Notes under the pieces: generated by a model
What the model saw: the letters and a program-made list of their open reading frames with translations, nothing else
What the model was told of the DNA's origin: nothing
The model's database searches: none
Shown: positions 51,844-61,126 of the stretch, in pieces
How positions within the stretch are numbered: position 1 is the stretch's first letter
How the letters are laid out: each line of letters begins with the position of its first letter
Position numbers and translations under genes: made by a program
Assembly: GCA_017302015.1 (NCBI GenBank)
Contig: JAFLEE010000005.1
Span: 1-64,000, forward strand
Source of the DNA: Spirochaetota bacterium
GTDB taxonomy: Bacteria; Spirochaetota; UBA12135; COTS27; JAFLEE01
Direction: 5' to 3'
Length of the DNA: 64,000 nt

Positions 51844-54800
51844 TTGCGCCGGATCCTCCTCGTCTTCCTGGGCAACCCCACGGCGGGGTGGATGCTCTTC
51901 GCCTTCCTGGCCTGCCTGGGGCTCGTGGCGCTCCTGGGCCTGCCCGTTTCGCTCATGCCCCCGTCCGCCCGTGAAGGCTATACCGTCCTCACCCGATGGC
52001 CCGGGGTAGATGGGGAGCGGATCGAACGGGCGATCACACGGCCCATCGAAGGGGCCGTCACCGGCACGGCGGGCCTGCGCGAACTCGTCTCCATGAGCGA
52101 AGCGGGATCCAGCCGCCTGCACCTGCGCTTCGAGCGCGGCTTCGATGCGCGCCGCCTCGGGGCCGAACTCCGCAATAAGGTCGAGGCCGTGAGCGCGGCG
52201 TTCCCGCGGGATTGCGAGAAGCCCGTCTTCCTCCCCCTCGAGGCCGGGGAGCAGAGCGCCATGATCCTCACGGTGGCCCCCGTCCGCGCCCGGCTCGATC
52301 CGAAAAAACTCCGGGAAGCCGTGGACCTCGCGCTGAAGCCCGCCTTGGCGCGACTCCCCGGGGTGGGCGAGGTCCAGGTTTCCGGCGGCGAAGCCCGGGA
52401 GATCACCATCGCCCTCGACCGCGGGGCCCTCTCGGCCCGGGGCGTCAGCCCGGACCGCGTCATCCAGGCCCTCCAGGAGGAGCAGGTGAGCCGACCCCTC
52501 GGCGCCGTCGACCGGGGCGCGCGATCATGGCCCGTGGTGCTCGACGGCCGCTTCAAGGATCTCGGCGCGCTCCGCCGCGCGCCCATCCTCGCCTTGCCGG
52601 GCAAACTCGTGCGCCTGGAGGACCTCGCCCAGGTGGAGGACGGCGCCAAGGATCCCGAGACCCTCTCGACCCTGGATGGACGCGAAAAGATCACGGTCTA
52701 CCTCCAGGCATCGGCCAGCGCCCGCCTCCTGGAACTCTCGGGGAAGGTGCGCCGAGAACTCGAGAGTTTCCGCATAAGCGCTTCCCTCGGCGCGCCCCTC
52801 GAGACCGAGGTCCTCTTCGACGCCTCCCGGGGGATCCGCGGGGCCCTGTGGGCCCTCGCGCGGACGCTCCTGGAAGCCGCCGCGGCGGCCTCCCTGTTCC
52901 TCTTCCTCTTCACCCGGCGAGGGCAACCCTGGGCCCTCGCCCTCCTGACCCTCCCGGCCTCCATCCTGCCCGTTTTCTTCTTCTTCCAGTTGAGCCAGGT
53001 CGGGCTCAACGTGGTCTCCCTCTCCGGCCTCGGCCTCTGCGCGGGCATGGCCCTGGACGCCAATATCGTCGTGCTCTCCATGCTCTCCCGGATCGAACCG
53101 GGCAGGCGCGCCGTCGTGCGCGCCCTCGAGAAGGCGGCGGGGCCGCTTACGGTCTCCATCGCCTGCGCGCTCATCATCTTCCTCCCCCTCCTGGCCATGC
53201 GCGAGAACGCCTCGGCGGTCTTCCGCGACCTCGCGCTGGCCATCGTCTTCAGCCTCGCCCTCTCGCTGCTCTTCGCGTTCCTGCTCACGCCCACCCTCTG
53301 GCTCGCCCGCCGCCGCGCGGCCCCGGGGGGCGCGCCATCCCCCGCCGAACCCGTGCCGATCTGGCTGCGTCCGCCTCCGCTGCGGGATGGAAGGCGCCTC
53401 GCCCGCCTGCGGGAGCGCATCGACCGCTTCGAGGCGGCGGCGGTCGACTGGATCCTAAGCCTGCCGAAGCGGCGCTTCATGGTCGCCGGCGCCGCGGTCC
53501 TCCTCATCCTCCTGGCCCTCGCCCTCTTCCCGTTCCTCTCCCGCGAGAGCGCCCCGATCGGAACCGGGGGCGAACTCTTGGCTTACCTGGAATTGCCGCC
53601 GGGCACGACCCTGCAGCGGTGCCGAACGCTCTCCGGCGAGGCCGAAGCCCTCCTGCGGTCCAGCGGCGGGCCGCGCCTGGGGACGATCCAGGCCCGGGTC
53701 GAGACGGGCCGCGTCTCCTACGTCATCGCCTTCTCCAACGCCTCGGCCCGGGAACGGCGGCGCATCGCCTCGGACCTGCGCCGGAAGGTCCGCACCCTGG
53801 GGGAAGGCTTCGTCCACTTCGAGGAGAGCCGCGCCGCGGGGGACGGGGACGCATCCCTCACCCTCGACGTGCTCGCCGACGATGCGGAGGGGGTGCGCGC
53901 CTTGGCCGCCCGCCTGGGCTCGGAAATCTCGCGCCTCCCCGAGGCGGAGGAGGTGCTCCTCCATTTCCGGGAAGGGAGGCCCTCCTGGATCCTCCGCCCG
54001 GACCGGAGCGCCATGGCCCTTTGGGATCTCACCCCCGAGGATGCGGGGCGCCTCCTTCGGGATTGCCTCTACGGCCCCGTGGCCATCAAGTACCTGGAGG
54101 CCAAACGCGAGGTGGACGTGCGGGTGCGCCTCGAGGGCCGGGAGGTGGGGGATCTCGCCTCCCTCCTGTCCATGCCGGTCCTGCGCACCAACGGGCCCCC
54201 GCTCCCCCTCCTTTCGTTCTTCCAATCCGAGAAATCATCGGAGGCCTCCAAGATCTGGCGCAAGAACAAGAAGTACCTCGCGAGCCTCTCAGTCCGCCCG
54301 AAGGGCGCTTCCGGCGCGGATCTCGGGCCCCGCATCGAGGCCGTGTGGAAGGGCCTGCCCCGGGAAGCGGGGACGAGGCTCGAATGGGGCGGCGAAACGA
54401 GGTCGCGGGCCCTCGCCCGGGAGGAATTGGCCACGGGGGTGCTGCTTTCCGCCCTCCTCATCTTCATGCTGCTCGCGAGCCTCTTCCAATCGCTGCGCCT
54501 GCCGCTCCAGGTGCTGTGCGTGGTCCCCATCGCCCTGGCGGGGAGCGTCGTCGCGCTTTTCGCGCTGCGCATCCCCCTCGATCTTCCCGTCTACCTGGGA
54601 TGGATGATCCTCTGCGGGCTTTCGGTGAACGGGGCCCTCCTGCTGCTGGATGCCATCCGCTCGGCCCGGGCTCGAGGCCTTTCGGGAGAGGCGGCCGTTC
54701 GCCAAGGCCTCGGCCTCCGTCTCCGCAGCGCCGCCATGACCACGGGCGCCACCCTCGCCGGGCTCCTCCCCATGTTCTTTTTTTCCCAGGCGGGGGGGGA

Positions 54801-54981
54801 GTGGATCCGAAGCCTCGCCATCACCGTGTTCTGGGGGATGGCGTGGGGCTTCGCGGCGACGATCACGCTCATTCCCCTCTTCCACCTCGAGGGTCCCCCC
54901 CAGATCGCGGCCGCGCCCGGAGAGAAGGCCAACCGCCTCGACCGGGTCTGGGAAACCTTCGCGAGGTGGATGCGGCGCTAG
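51844..54981 (+). CDS. RND efflux pump subunit (second of two)
   Basis: This is a 1045-residue pump with a TTG start at 51844, two bases after the preceding stop. It opens FLGNPTAGWMLFAFLACLG and LPVSLMPPSAREGYTVLTRW, followed by IERAITRPIEGAVTGTAGL. Helix 4 reads GMALDANIVVLSMLSR (about residue 405), with one Asp and no second acidic residue. The periplasmic domain and second half resemble the partner only moderately, so it is not a recent duplicate. A TTG start on both pump genes suggests deliberately low translation. The gene ends overlapping the convergent small membrane gene by 4 bp. The substrate is unknown. Confidence 0.88.
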   Translation: MRRILLVFLGNPTAGWMLFAFLACLGLVALLGLPVSLMPPSAREGYTVLTRWPGVDGERIERAITRPIEGAVTGTAGLRELVSMSEAGSSRLHLRFERGFDARRLGAELRNKVEAVSAAFPRDCEKPVFLPLEAGEQSAMILTVAPVRARLDPKKLREAVDLALKPALARLPGVGEVQVSGGEAREITIALDRGALSARGVSPDRVIQALQEEQVSRPLGAVDRGARSWPVVLDGRFKDLGALRRAPILALPGKLVRLEDLAQVEDGAKDPETLSTLDGREKITVYLQASASARLLELSGKVRRELESFRISASLGAPLETEVLFDASRGIRGALWALARTLLEAAAAASLFLFLFTRRGQPWALALLTLPASILPVFFFFQLSQVGLNVVSLSGLGLCAGMALDANIVVLSMLSRIEPGRRAVVRALEKAAGPLTVSIACALIIFLPLLAMRENASAVFRDLALAIVFSLALSLLFAFLLTPTLWLARRRAAPGGAPSPAEPVPIWLRPPPLRDGRRLARLRERIDRFEAAAVDWILSLPKRRFMVAGAAVLLILLALALFPFLSRESAPIGTGGELLAYLELPPGTTLQRCRTLSGEAEALLRSSGGPRLGTIQARVETGRVSYVIAFSNASARERRRIASDLRRKVRTLGEGFVHFEESRAAGDGDASLTLDVLADDAEGVRALAARLGSEISRLPEAEEVLLHFREGRPSWILRPDRSAMALWDLTPEDAGRLLRDCLYGPVAIKYLEAKREVDVRVRLEGREVGDLASLLSMPVLRTNGPPLPLLSFFQSEKSSEASKIWRKNKKYLASLSVRPKGASGADLGPRIEAVWKGLPREAGTRLEWGGETRSRALAREELATGVLLSALLIFMLLASLFQSLRLPLQVLCVVPIALAGSVVALFALRIPLDLPVYLGWMILCGLSVNGALLLLDAIRSARARGLSGEAAVRQGLGLRLRSAAMTTGATLAGLLPMFFFSQAGGEWIRSLAITVFWGMAWGFAATITLIPLFHLEGPPQIAAAPGEKANRLDRVWETFARWMRR

Positions 54982-55301
54982 AGGGTGCGGCGCGTGGGGT
55001 CGGCGGCGAGGTGCGCCTTGTATTTCCCGTCCAGGTGGTTCCAGATGAACGCGCCATAACCCGTGCCGAGCGCGGCGCACGAAGCGGCGAGGATGAGGAG
55101 GCTTTTCCCATGCAAGAACACGGCGGGCAGGGCGGCGCACAAGACCAGGGCCGAAACGGCGAATAGGATCGCCCCCACCACGGCCGTGCCGCGGAACAGG
55201 ATGAAGCGGGCCCGGCCCCCGGCGCGGATGGCTTCCCAATGCCCGACCTGCTCCGGTGTCATCGCCACGGCGAGCAGCTCTTTCGCGTTCTTGGGCTTCA
55301 T
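54978..55301 (-). CDS. Small two-helix membrane protein of unknown function
   Basis: This is a 107-residue protein with two hydrophobic stretches, GTAVVGAILFAVSALVLCAAL and SLLILAASCAALGTGYGAF. A short polar N-terminus, MKPKNAKELLAVAMTPEQVG, precedes them. I recognise no family. Its stop overlaps the end of the convergent second RND pump gene by 4 bp. It is the last gene of a minus-strand series and may simply be a small envelope protein. Confidence 0.65.
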   Translation of the reverse strand: MKPKNAKELLAVAMTPEQVGHWEAIRAGGRARFILFRGTAVVGAILFAVSALVLCAALPAVFLHGKSLLILAASCAALGTGYGAFIWNHLDGKYKAHLAADPTRRTL

Positions 55302-55361
55302 GGGGATCCTCTTCGTTCCGGCGGCCGCGTGCTTGTCAGCGAATGGAATCGATGGCGCAAA

Positions 55362-56024
55362 TCATGTTCCCCGGCCTGTAGGCCGGATTTTATCCGAGAC
55401 CGCCTGCAGGGCGTCCAAGTCTCCCCCGACGATGAGGGGAAGGTGCTCGGTGACCGCGGCGATGGGCCAATCCCACCAGGCGATCGCCTCGAGGCGTGCG
55501 ACCTCCTCCGGGGCGAAGCGGGAGCGGAGTTTTACCGCCGGGTTGCCGCCCCAGATCTCGTAGGGGGGGATCGCCTTCACCACCGTCGAGCGGGAGGCCA
55601 CGATGGCCCCGTTCCCGATGCGCACGCCGGGCATGATCAGGGCCTCGTAACCGATCCACACGTCGTTGCCGACGACGGTGTCCCCACGCATCGGCAGGTC
55701 GGCCATGGCCGGCTGGACCTTCTCCCAGCCGTTGCCGAAGATCGAGAACGGGAAGGTCGAGAGCCCCGACATCTTGTGGTTCGCCCCGTTCATGATGAAG
55801 CGCACCCCCCGGGCCAGGGCGCAGAATTTCCCGAGGATGAGCTTGTCGCCGACGAACGGGTAGTGGTAGAGCACCAGGCGCTCGAAATTCTCGGAATCAT
55901 CCGGATCGTCGTAATAGGTGTAGTCGCCGATGACGATATTCGGGTTCTTGACCGTGTTCTTGATGAAGCAGACCTGGGGAAAGCCCGCCATCGGGTGCTT
56001 CTCTCGGGGATCGGGGCCGTTCAT
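55362..56024 (-). CDS. Vat-type streptogramin A acetyltransferase (xenobiotic acetyltransferase family)
   Basis: This is a 220-residue left-handed beta-helix acetyltransferase. The start at 56024 has AAGGAG upstream and overlaps the stop of the fos-like gene (ATGA). MNGPDPREKHPMAGFPQVCF matches the Vat opening MGPNPMKxYPIxG. IGDYTYYDD, LYHYPFVGDKLILGKFC, IMNGANHKMSG (catalytic His83), FGNGWEK, and GNDVWIGYEALIMPG are the hallmarks of the family, in the expected order and spacing. IWWDWPI-like IAWWDWPIAAVTEH closes the sheet region. Vat enzymes inactivate streptogramin A by O-acetylation using acetyl-CoA. Many environmental homologues have other substrates, so resistance activity is likely but untested. 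Confidence 0.85.
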   Translation of the reverse strand: MNGPDPREKHPMAGFPQVCFIKNTVKNPNIVIGDYTYYDDPDDSENFERLVLYHYPFVGDKLILGKFCALARGVRFIMNGANHKMSGLSTFPFSIFGNGWEKVQPAMADLPMRGDTVVGNDVWIGYEALIMPGVRIGNGAIVASRSTVVKAIPPYEIWGGNPAVKLRSRFAPEEVARLEAIAWWDWPIAAVTEHLPLIVGGDLDALQAVSDKIRPTGRGT

Positions 56025-56506
56025 GCTCGCTCCTTCTTGCCTTCGGAACGCCCCAGGGCGCCGGGGAAAAGGCGCGCGCGCCCCTCGGGGTGTTTTCGGA
56101 TGTGGGCGAGCCGGCGGCGCAGATCGGAACGGTGGAGTTCCAGCCGGTTGCCGCTCGGGTCGCAAAAATAGGTCGAGTCGCCCTCCGTTTGGTTCGATTG
56201 CCAAAGTTCCGCCCCCGAGCCGCGGATCTTCGCGGCGAGGCTCCGATAAGCCCGGGGCCCGGCCGAGAAGGCCACGTGGGAATAGGCGGTGGCGGGGCGG
56301 GCCGTCGCCTCAAGGACGAACGCGATCCACACGCCGCCGAGGAGCACATAGGCGCTGCGGTCGGAGACCATCACCGGTGTGGCCCCGAGCACCTCCCGGT
56401 AGAACCGGAACACGGGCCCGAGTTCCTTCACCGAGAAGGTGATATGGTTGATTCCCGTGATGCCTTCCGTCTTGACAGCCGTTTTTCGCCCGGGTACCCG
56501 CTTCAT
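56021..56506 (-). CDS. FosA/FosX-like glyoxalase-fold fosfomycin-resistance protein
   Basis: This is a 161-residue vicinal-oxygen-chelate enzyme. GINHITFSVKEL carries the first metal His (about 21), TAYSHVAFS the second (about 77), and NRLELHRSDLRRRLA the Glu (about 123). ELWQSNQTEGDSTYFCDPSG resembles the FosA block around the phosphonate site. Fos enzymes open the epoxide of fosfomycin with glutathione, bacillithiol or water. The C-terminal ~25 residues are a basic extension. The coupling to the Vat-type gene by a 4-bp overlap makes a two-gene antibiotic-modifying unit. Other VOC enzymes are possible, but the motif pattern is close to FosA. Confidence 0.8.
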   Translation of the reverse strand: MKRVPGRKTAVKTEGITGINHITFSVKELGPVFRFYREVLGATPVMVSDRSAYVLLGGVWIAFVLEATARPATAYSHVAFSAGPRAYRSLAAKIRGSGAELWQSNQTEGDSTYFCDPSGNRLELHRSDLRRRLAHIRKHPEGRARLFPGALGRSEGKKERA

Positions 56507-56527
56507 GCACGACCTCCTGGCGGCGCC

Positions 56528-59500
56528 CTATCGCCCGCCCACCCGAAGCACCCGCACCCCATCCCCCTCGATTCTCCCCTCCATCCGCTCCCCGAGGGCG
56601 GGAATTTCCCCCGCGGTTCCATCGGAAGAGGCCCAGGCAGCGCGTCGCGGCCCGGGGAACGGAGGAAGGGGAAGGGAAAAATCCGCGGGGAGGCTCCCTT
56701 CGTTCCAGAGGGCGAGGTGGAAGGCGCCGCCATCGGGCGCTCCCATCCACGAGACCCCCGTGGCCAGGCGCCCCCGGCGCACCGAGGCCACGCTGCGGCG
56801 GAAGGCGTCGCCCTCCCCAGCGAGCCCGAGGGCGATGCCAACGCGCAGGCGCTCGCCGCGCTTCCAGGTTTTCGCCGCGCCCACGAGGGCGAGTTCGACG
56901 GGCAGATTGTGGGCGGTCAAGAGCCAAACGCCCTCGCGCTGATTCGTCGTGCTCCGCGCCACGAGGGCCGAGGAAAGATCCCGCGACCAGCCCCATCCCC
57001 GGGACGCATCGAAGGCTTCGCCGGTGAACCGCAGCCGATCGGGAACCGCCGCCGTACCCGGGGGGCCGGCTTCGAAGAGCCTGGTTTCTTTTCCGTTGGA
57101 TTGGCCCACCCAAAGGGAACGGCAGGCCCACGCATGGAGCCCCCCGGCGGTGAAGAGGATTTCCATCTCGCCGCCGGGGTGGCGCACGGCGAGGGTGGCG
57201 TTGGTGAACCCGCCCATGGCGCAGATCAGCGGCTCGCTGCTCACGCCGCCGCAGGAGATCCGCATGCCGGGGCTCGGGATTCCGCGGGACGGATCGCCGC
57301 ATTTGGCCCGGATGAGGTACTCCCCCGGGGGGAGTCGAAGGCGGAAGGCATCGCCATAGGCTCCCGGCGAGAGTTCAGCCTTCCAGGCGCCCTGGGCATC
57401 GAGGAGCGCGAGGCCGAGCGTACCGAAGCGGTAGATCCCGTCGGCGCCCGCGTTCGTTGCCTCGAGGATCCTCTCCCGAAGTTCCATGGGGAGGCGCAAT
57501 CTGGGCCCGGAACCCGCGGCCTCGTCGCGGCAAATAAACTCCACTTGGCCGAGGAAGAGGCCGCCGCTGGCCATCCAAGTTTGGGCCACAGAAAAGGGGC
57601 CCACGACGCCGCGAAAGACGGGGCCGGGATCCCAAGCCCCCGAGCCGAACTCGGGTGGCAGCGCACGTCCTTCCGGGGCGGCGACAAGTTCCCCTCGGCT
57701 ATGCTGGGCCATGAGGCGGCCTTCGAGAGAGGCTTGGCGTTGGAGAACCGCGGGGAGCGCGGGGCGTTCGAACGGCACGCGGGCCTCGCTGGCCGACGGC
57801 GCGGATTCGGCGAAGATCCCCTTGAGCATCCCACGCCAGGGACCATTGGGCCAATCCACGTGGACCGCGGTGAGCAACGTCGGGGTGGGCGCGTCAGATC
57901 CCGTTAGGTGGATGGTGAGCCCGTCGCGGCGGAAGAGGAGGCCCCCGGTGTCGGGGTTGGGCTCGAAGAAGCGCGAGGGGATGGCCTCGCATTCTTTTAT
58001 AGAAGGAATCCAACAAAGGACATCGGCATCGACGATGCCGAGGGGCTGCTCCCCGGTGAGCCTTTCATCGAAACGTTGGCGCCAGCGCCCATCTCCCAGA
58101 GAAGCGAGAAAGGCGGCGGGGGCCGCCATACTGGTCGCGAAGCGCTCCCCGGGCAGGATCCGGGTCAGGCCGGATTCTGAAAGCCCGCCGGGATACGCGT
58201 AGGCTTCCACCCAGCCCGCGGCCGCCATGAGCGCTTTCTGGACGCCCGCGTCCTTCGTCACGGCGAGGAGGCGCATCGACCACAGGACGGTCTGTTCCTG
58301 GAGGGCGGGCACCTGGGGCAGGCCGCTGACCGCATCGAAGGCGCCGCTGGGGCGTTGGCAGGCCCGGCACATCTCGAGGTACTGGGCTAGCCCATCGCGC
58401 GTCCATGCCTCGCGACCGAGGAGTTTTCCGGCAACCGAAAGGAAGGCCGCATAGGAGGCGTCGAGGGCGGGGTAGGAGGAAGCCAGGGCTTCGCCGAAGG
58501 CTTCGGATCCCCGGTCCATGGCGTAGCACTCCCGGCTGAAATGGGCCGCCCGGGCGAACGCGGCGGCGAATCGGGCGCGCGTGGATTCATCAAGGCCCGC
58601 TTCGATCCAGACAAAGGCCTCCAGCGACGCCTGCGCGAGATCCATGGTTTGCGCCGCGGATCTTCGGAAGAGGCGACCGCTGGGTTCCTGGTTGGAGACC
58701 AGGTAGACCAAGCCCCGCCTCGCCCCTTCCGTGAACGCTTCGCGCCGGGGCGCGGCGGTTTCGGGGAGCGCGCCGAGGATCGCCAAGAGCCTGAGATTCT
58801 CGCCCAAGCCCGACGGGAACGCTCCGTTTTTCTCTTGGGTGGCGAGGAGCGCTTCGCCCCGCTGGGCCAGGCTGGCGTGGAGTTTCTTGAAGAGCGGCAG
58901 GTCGATGCGCCGGGAAGCATCGAGGAGGAGCGCCCACGTGTGCCGCAGGGCGGCGGCCCGTCCCCCGATTTTCCCCATTTCGGAGAAGTCGGGATCGGGA
59001 TCCGCGGCGCCCCCGAGTTCCTCGAGTTTGAGCTCGCTCATGCGGACCTGGCCGCCTTTCCCCGCAAGGCGCAGGAAGATCTGGGCATTGGACTTCGAGT
59101 CGCGGAAAGTCTCGAAGCGGAACTCCGCGCGAATCGGCGCACTCCCGTTGGTGAGCGCCTGGCGGATCGGGAATAGGAAGCGGGGCCCCCCATCCAGCGC
59201 GACGCCCCAAACCAGGCCCCGACCCCGGGACGCGGGAATCACGGCCCCGCGAACCTGGCCACTGAGCCGGTAGCGCGCCATGGGCTTCACGGAAATCGGG
59301 CGCCCGACCGAAGCCCCTTCGGTCTCGGAAGGACTTTGTAGAAGGAGCGATCCCCCCTCCGCCTGGGCAAGGGCGCCCCGGGTGGATTCGGCGCGCCACG
59401 CCGTACTCGGGGCATTGAGTTCAACCTCCGCCGCAGGGGCGCTGATGACGAGGGCCACCGCCGCCGCGAGGACGGCCGGCGCCCGCCCGATAAGGCGGCC

Positions 59501-59533
59501 CGCGAGTTTGAGAGAACGGCGAGGGGAGATCAT
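56528..59533 (-). CDS. Large secreted protein with putative binding and (alpha/alpha) domains
   Basis: This is a 1001-residue exported protein. The start at 59533 is preferred over 59602 because GGAGG lies 5 nt upstream. A signal peptide contains LAAAVALVISAPAA. Residues ~35-170 look like a beta-sandwich binding domain (VGRPISVKPMARYRLSGQVR to VRMSELKLEELG). From ~200 to 480 helical hairpins with spaced Gly/Ala resemble an (alpha/alpha) toroid (LRLLAILGALPETAAPRREA, ALQEQTVLWSMRLLAVTKDA). The rest is mostly beta and includes a region like heparinase or lyase C-terminal sandwiches, with IPSPGMRISCGGVSS. No catalytic residues can be named. A polysaccharide-related role, perhaps a lyase or a hydrolase, is only a reasonable guess. 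Confidence 0.6.
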   Translation of the reverse strand: MISPRRSLKLAGRLIGRAPAVLAAAVALVISAPAAEVELNAPSTAWRAESTRGALAQAEGGSLLLQSPSETEGASVGRPISVKPMARYRLSGQVRGAVIPASRGRGLVWGVALDGGPRFLFPIRQALTNGSAPIRAEFRFETFRDSKSNAQIFLRLAGKGGQVRMSELKLEELGGAADPDPDFSEMGKIGGRAAALRHTWALLLDASRRIDLPLFKKLHASLAQRGEALLATQEKNGAFPSGLGENLRLLAILGALPETAAPRREAFTEGARRGLVYLVSNQEPSGRLFRRSAAQTMDLAQASLEAFVWIEAGLDESTRARFAAAFARAAHFSRECYAMDRGSEAFGEALASSYPALDASYAAFLSVAGKLLGREAWTRDGLAQYLEMCRACQRPSGAFDAVSGLPQVPALQEQTVLWSMRLLAVTKDAGVQKALMAAAGWVEAYAYPGGLSESGLTRILPGERFATSMAAPAAFLASLGDGRWRQRFDERLTGEQPLGIVDADVLCWIPSIKECEAIPSRFFEPNPDTGGLLFRRDGLTIHLTGSDAPTPTLLTAVHVDWPNGPWRGMLKGIFAESAPSASEARVPFERPALPAVLQRQASLEGRLMAQHSRGELVAAPEGRALPPEFGSGAWDPGPVFRGVVGPFSVAQTWMASGGLFLGQVEFICRDEAAGSGPRLRLPMELRERILEATNAGADGIYRFGTLGLALLDAQGAWKAELSPGAYGDAFRLRLPPGEYLIRAKCGDPSRGIPSPGMRISCGGVSSEPLICAMGGFTNATLAVRHPGGEMEILFTAGGLHAWACRSLWVGQSNGKETRLFEAGPPGTAAVPDRLRFTGEAFDASRGWGWSRDLSSALVARSTTNQREGVWLLTAHNLPVELALVGAAKTWKRGERLRVGIALGLAGEGDAFRRSVASVRRGRLATGVSWMGAPDGGAFHLALWNEGSLPADFSLPLPPFPGPRRAAWASSDGTAGEIPALGERMEGRIEGDGVRVLRVGGR

Positions 59534-59587
59534 GGAAGCCTCCCCGGCCTCGGGCGACACATCGGGGAGACCAATGATACTAGACAA

Positions 59588-59611
59588 CCCCGACGCGTTC
59601 AAGCGTCGGGG
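59588..59611. terminator. Hairpin terminator after creD
   Basis: CCCCGACGC at 59588-59596 and GCGTCGGGG at 59603-59611 are perfect 9-bp arms with a 6-nt loop. It lies between the creD stop (59639) and the next minus-strand start (59533). On the minus strand it is followed by TTGTCTAG, a weak U-tract, so the terminator call is moderate. Confidence 0.55.
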
Positions 59612-59638
59612 ACCCCGCGGACGCCCGAACGTCCCCGC

Positions 59639-61057
59639 TCACCCCTTTCCCGCGCCGTCGGCCCCGAGGCGGTACCAATCGACGCGGCGCGTGAGCATCA
59701 TGATCGCCGCGAGGATCCCCAGGAGGCCGAGGCTGCCCATGAGGAGCGAATAGTCTTGGAGTTGGAGCAGCGAGTAGAAGAAGACGTAGAGCAGGGCGAG
59801 GATGCCCGTGATGAGGAGCGAGACCCGCGCGCTGGAAAAAATCGCCCGGGTATAGAGCCCGATGAGCGAGAGGATGGCGGCGCTCCCGATGAGATAGGCC
59901 CAGGCGAAACTGAGGTGCTCGCTGATGGAGAGGAGCAGCAGATAGAAGAGGCAGAGCGCGGCGCCCACGAGGAAGTACTGGATGGGGTGCACCCGCGTCT
60001 TTTGGATGACCTCGACGAAGAAATAGGCGAGGAAGGTGAGCAGGATGAGCATGGCGGCGTACTTGGAGGCGCGCTCGGTCTTCTTGTACTCGTCCACCGG
60101 GAGCAGGAACCGCACGCCGAAGGCCCCCGCGGCCTTCTTCGACGCCACGGCCTCGGCGTCGTCGCCGTAGGAGTATTTCATGCTTTTCAAGGACCGCCCC
60201 GCGGCCTGGAAGCGGGCTTTCTGGGCTTCGCCCGTCCATTGCTGGGGATAATTGCGGTTCAAGTGGAAGACGCGCCATTGGGCCGTGAAGCCCTTGCCGT
60301 CGACCGTCCGCTCCGCGGGGAGGAAATCGCCCTCGAAGCCGGGATGGGCCCAGGGCGAGGAGAGCGAAACCCGGGTCTCCTTCCCGAAGGGCAGGAAGCC
60401 CAATTCCCGGGCGCCGTTCAAGTTCACCTTGAAATCGAAATCGACCCCCTTCGTCCAGGAGAAGGCCACCGGCACGCTGACGCCCGAGGCGAAGAGGTCG
60501 TCGGTGGGGATGCCCGGGCGGAACTCGGCCCCGCGGCCGTCGATCTTCAGGGCCAGGCGGTCGCGGATGCCCTTCATGTCGCTGATGCCGAAGGCGAGAT
60601 AGGCCTCGTCGACGAGGAAGGCGCCCCGGGGGATGCCCAGGGCCACGAGATCGGGCGAGGGGAAGCGGCCCTGGAAGGTGAGTTGCGTATTATAGAGGGC
60701 CACCACGTAGATGCCGCGGTAGCGCTTCTCCGGCGCCACCGTGCCGCCGATGGCGAGTTCGTCGGGCAGGAAATAGGCCGTGCGCTTCTCGACCGAAACT
60801 TTTCCCTCGCTATTCTTGACCTCCTGGAGATAGGGGATGGCGAGGACGGGTCCGCCCAAAACCTGGGGCCCGCCCCATTTGGAACTCACCTCGTCTTCGG
60901 CCTGGGAGCGCAGCCCCTCCCGCTCCCGCACCAGGTCGCGGATCATGGACGCGGGGATGAGGAGGAGGCCGACGATCACCCCCAGCACCGCGATGCGAAG
61001 CAGCACCGATTGCTTCACCCAGGCGGAGAAACGGTCCCAGACGTTGGATAATTCCAT
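59639..61057 (-). CDS. creD: Inner membrane protein CreD
   Basis: This is a 472-residue inner membrane protein of the CreD family. One N-terminal transmembrane segment (LRIAVLGVIVGLLLIPASMI) precedes a ~270-residue periplasmic domain. The family block GGPVLAIPYLQE and later GVRFLLPVDEYKKTERASKY are diagnostic. The C-terminus has a cluster of helices: AAMLILLTFLAYFFVEVI, IQYFLVGAALCLFYLLLLS, and LSLIGLYTRAIFSSARVSLL. E. coli CreD affects envelope integrity and colicin tolerance under CreBC control. No creBC genes are nearby here. A terminator follows the gene. Confidence 0.92.
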   Translation of the reverse strand: MELSNVWDRFSAWVKQSVLLRIAVLGVIVGLLLIPASMIRDLVREREGLRSQAEDEVSSKWGGPQVLGGPVLAIPYLQEVKNSEGKVSVEKRTAYFLPDELAIGGTVAPEKRYRGIYVVALYNTQLTFQGRFPSPDLVALGIPRGAFLVDEAYLAFGISDMKGIRDRLALKIDGRGAEFRPGIPTDDLFASGVSVPVAFSWTKGVDFDFKVNLNGARELGFLPFGKETRVSLSSPWAHPGFEGDFLPAERTVDGKGFTAQWRVFHLNRNYPQQWTGEAQKARFQAAGRSLKSMKYSYGDDAEAVASKKAAGAFGVRFLLPVDEYKKTERASKYAAMLILLTFLAYFFVEVIQKTRVHPIQYFLVGAALCLFYLLLLSISEHLSFAWAYLIGSAAILSLIGLYTRAIFSSARVSLLITGILALLYVFFYSLLQLQDYSLLMGSLGLLGILAAIMMLTRRVDWYRLGADGAGKG

Positions 61058-61126
61058 GCGCGCTCCTGGAAGGATGCTCGATCATTCCATGAAGGACTTG
61101 CGGCGGCGAGGCCCGGGGCTGCGGTT

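Noticed and set aside
52212-55166. 984-codon open frame across the second RND gene
   Set aside because: Shadow frame; the RND frame has the family motifs.
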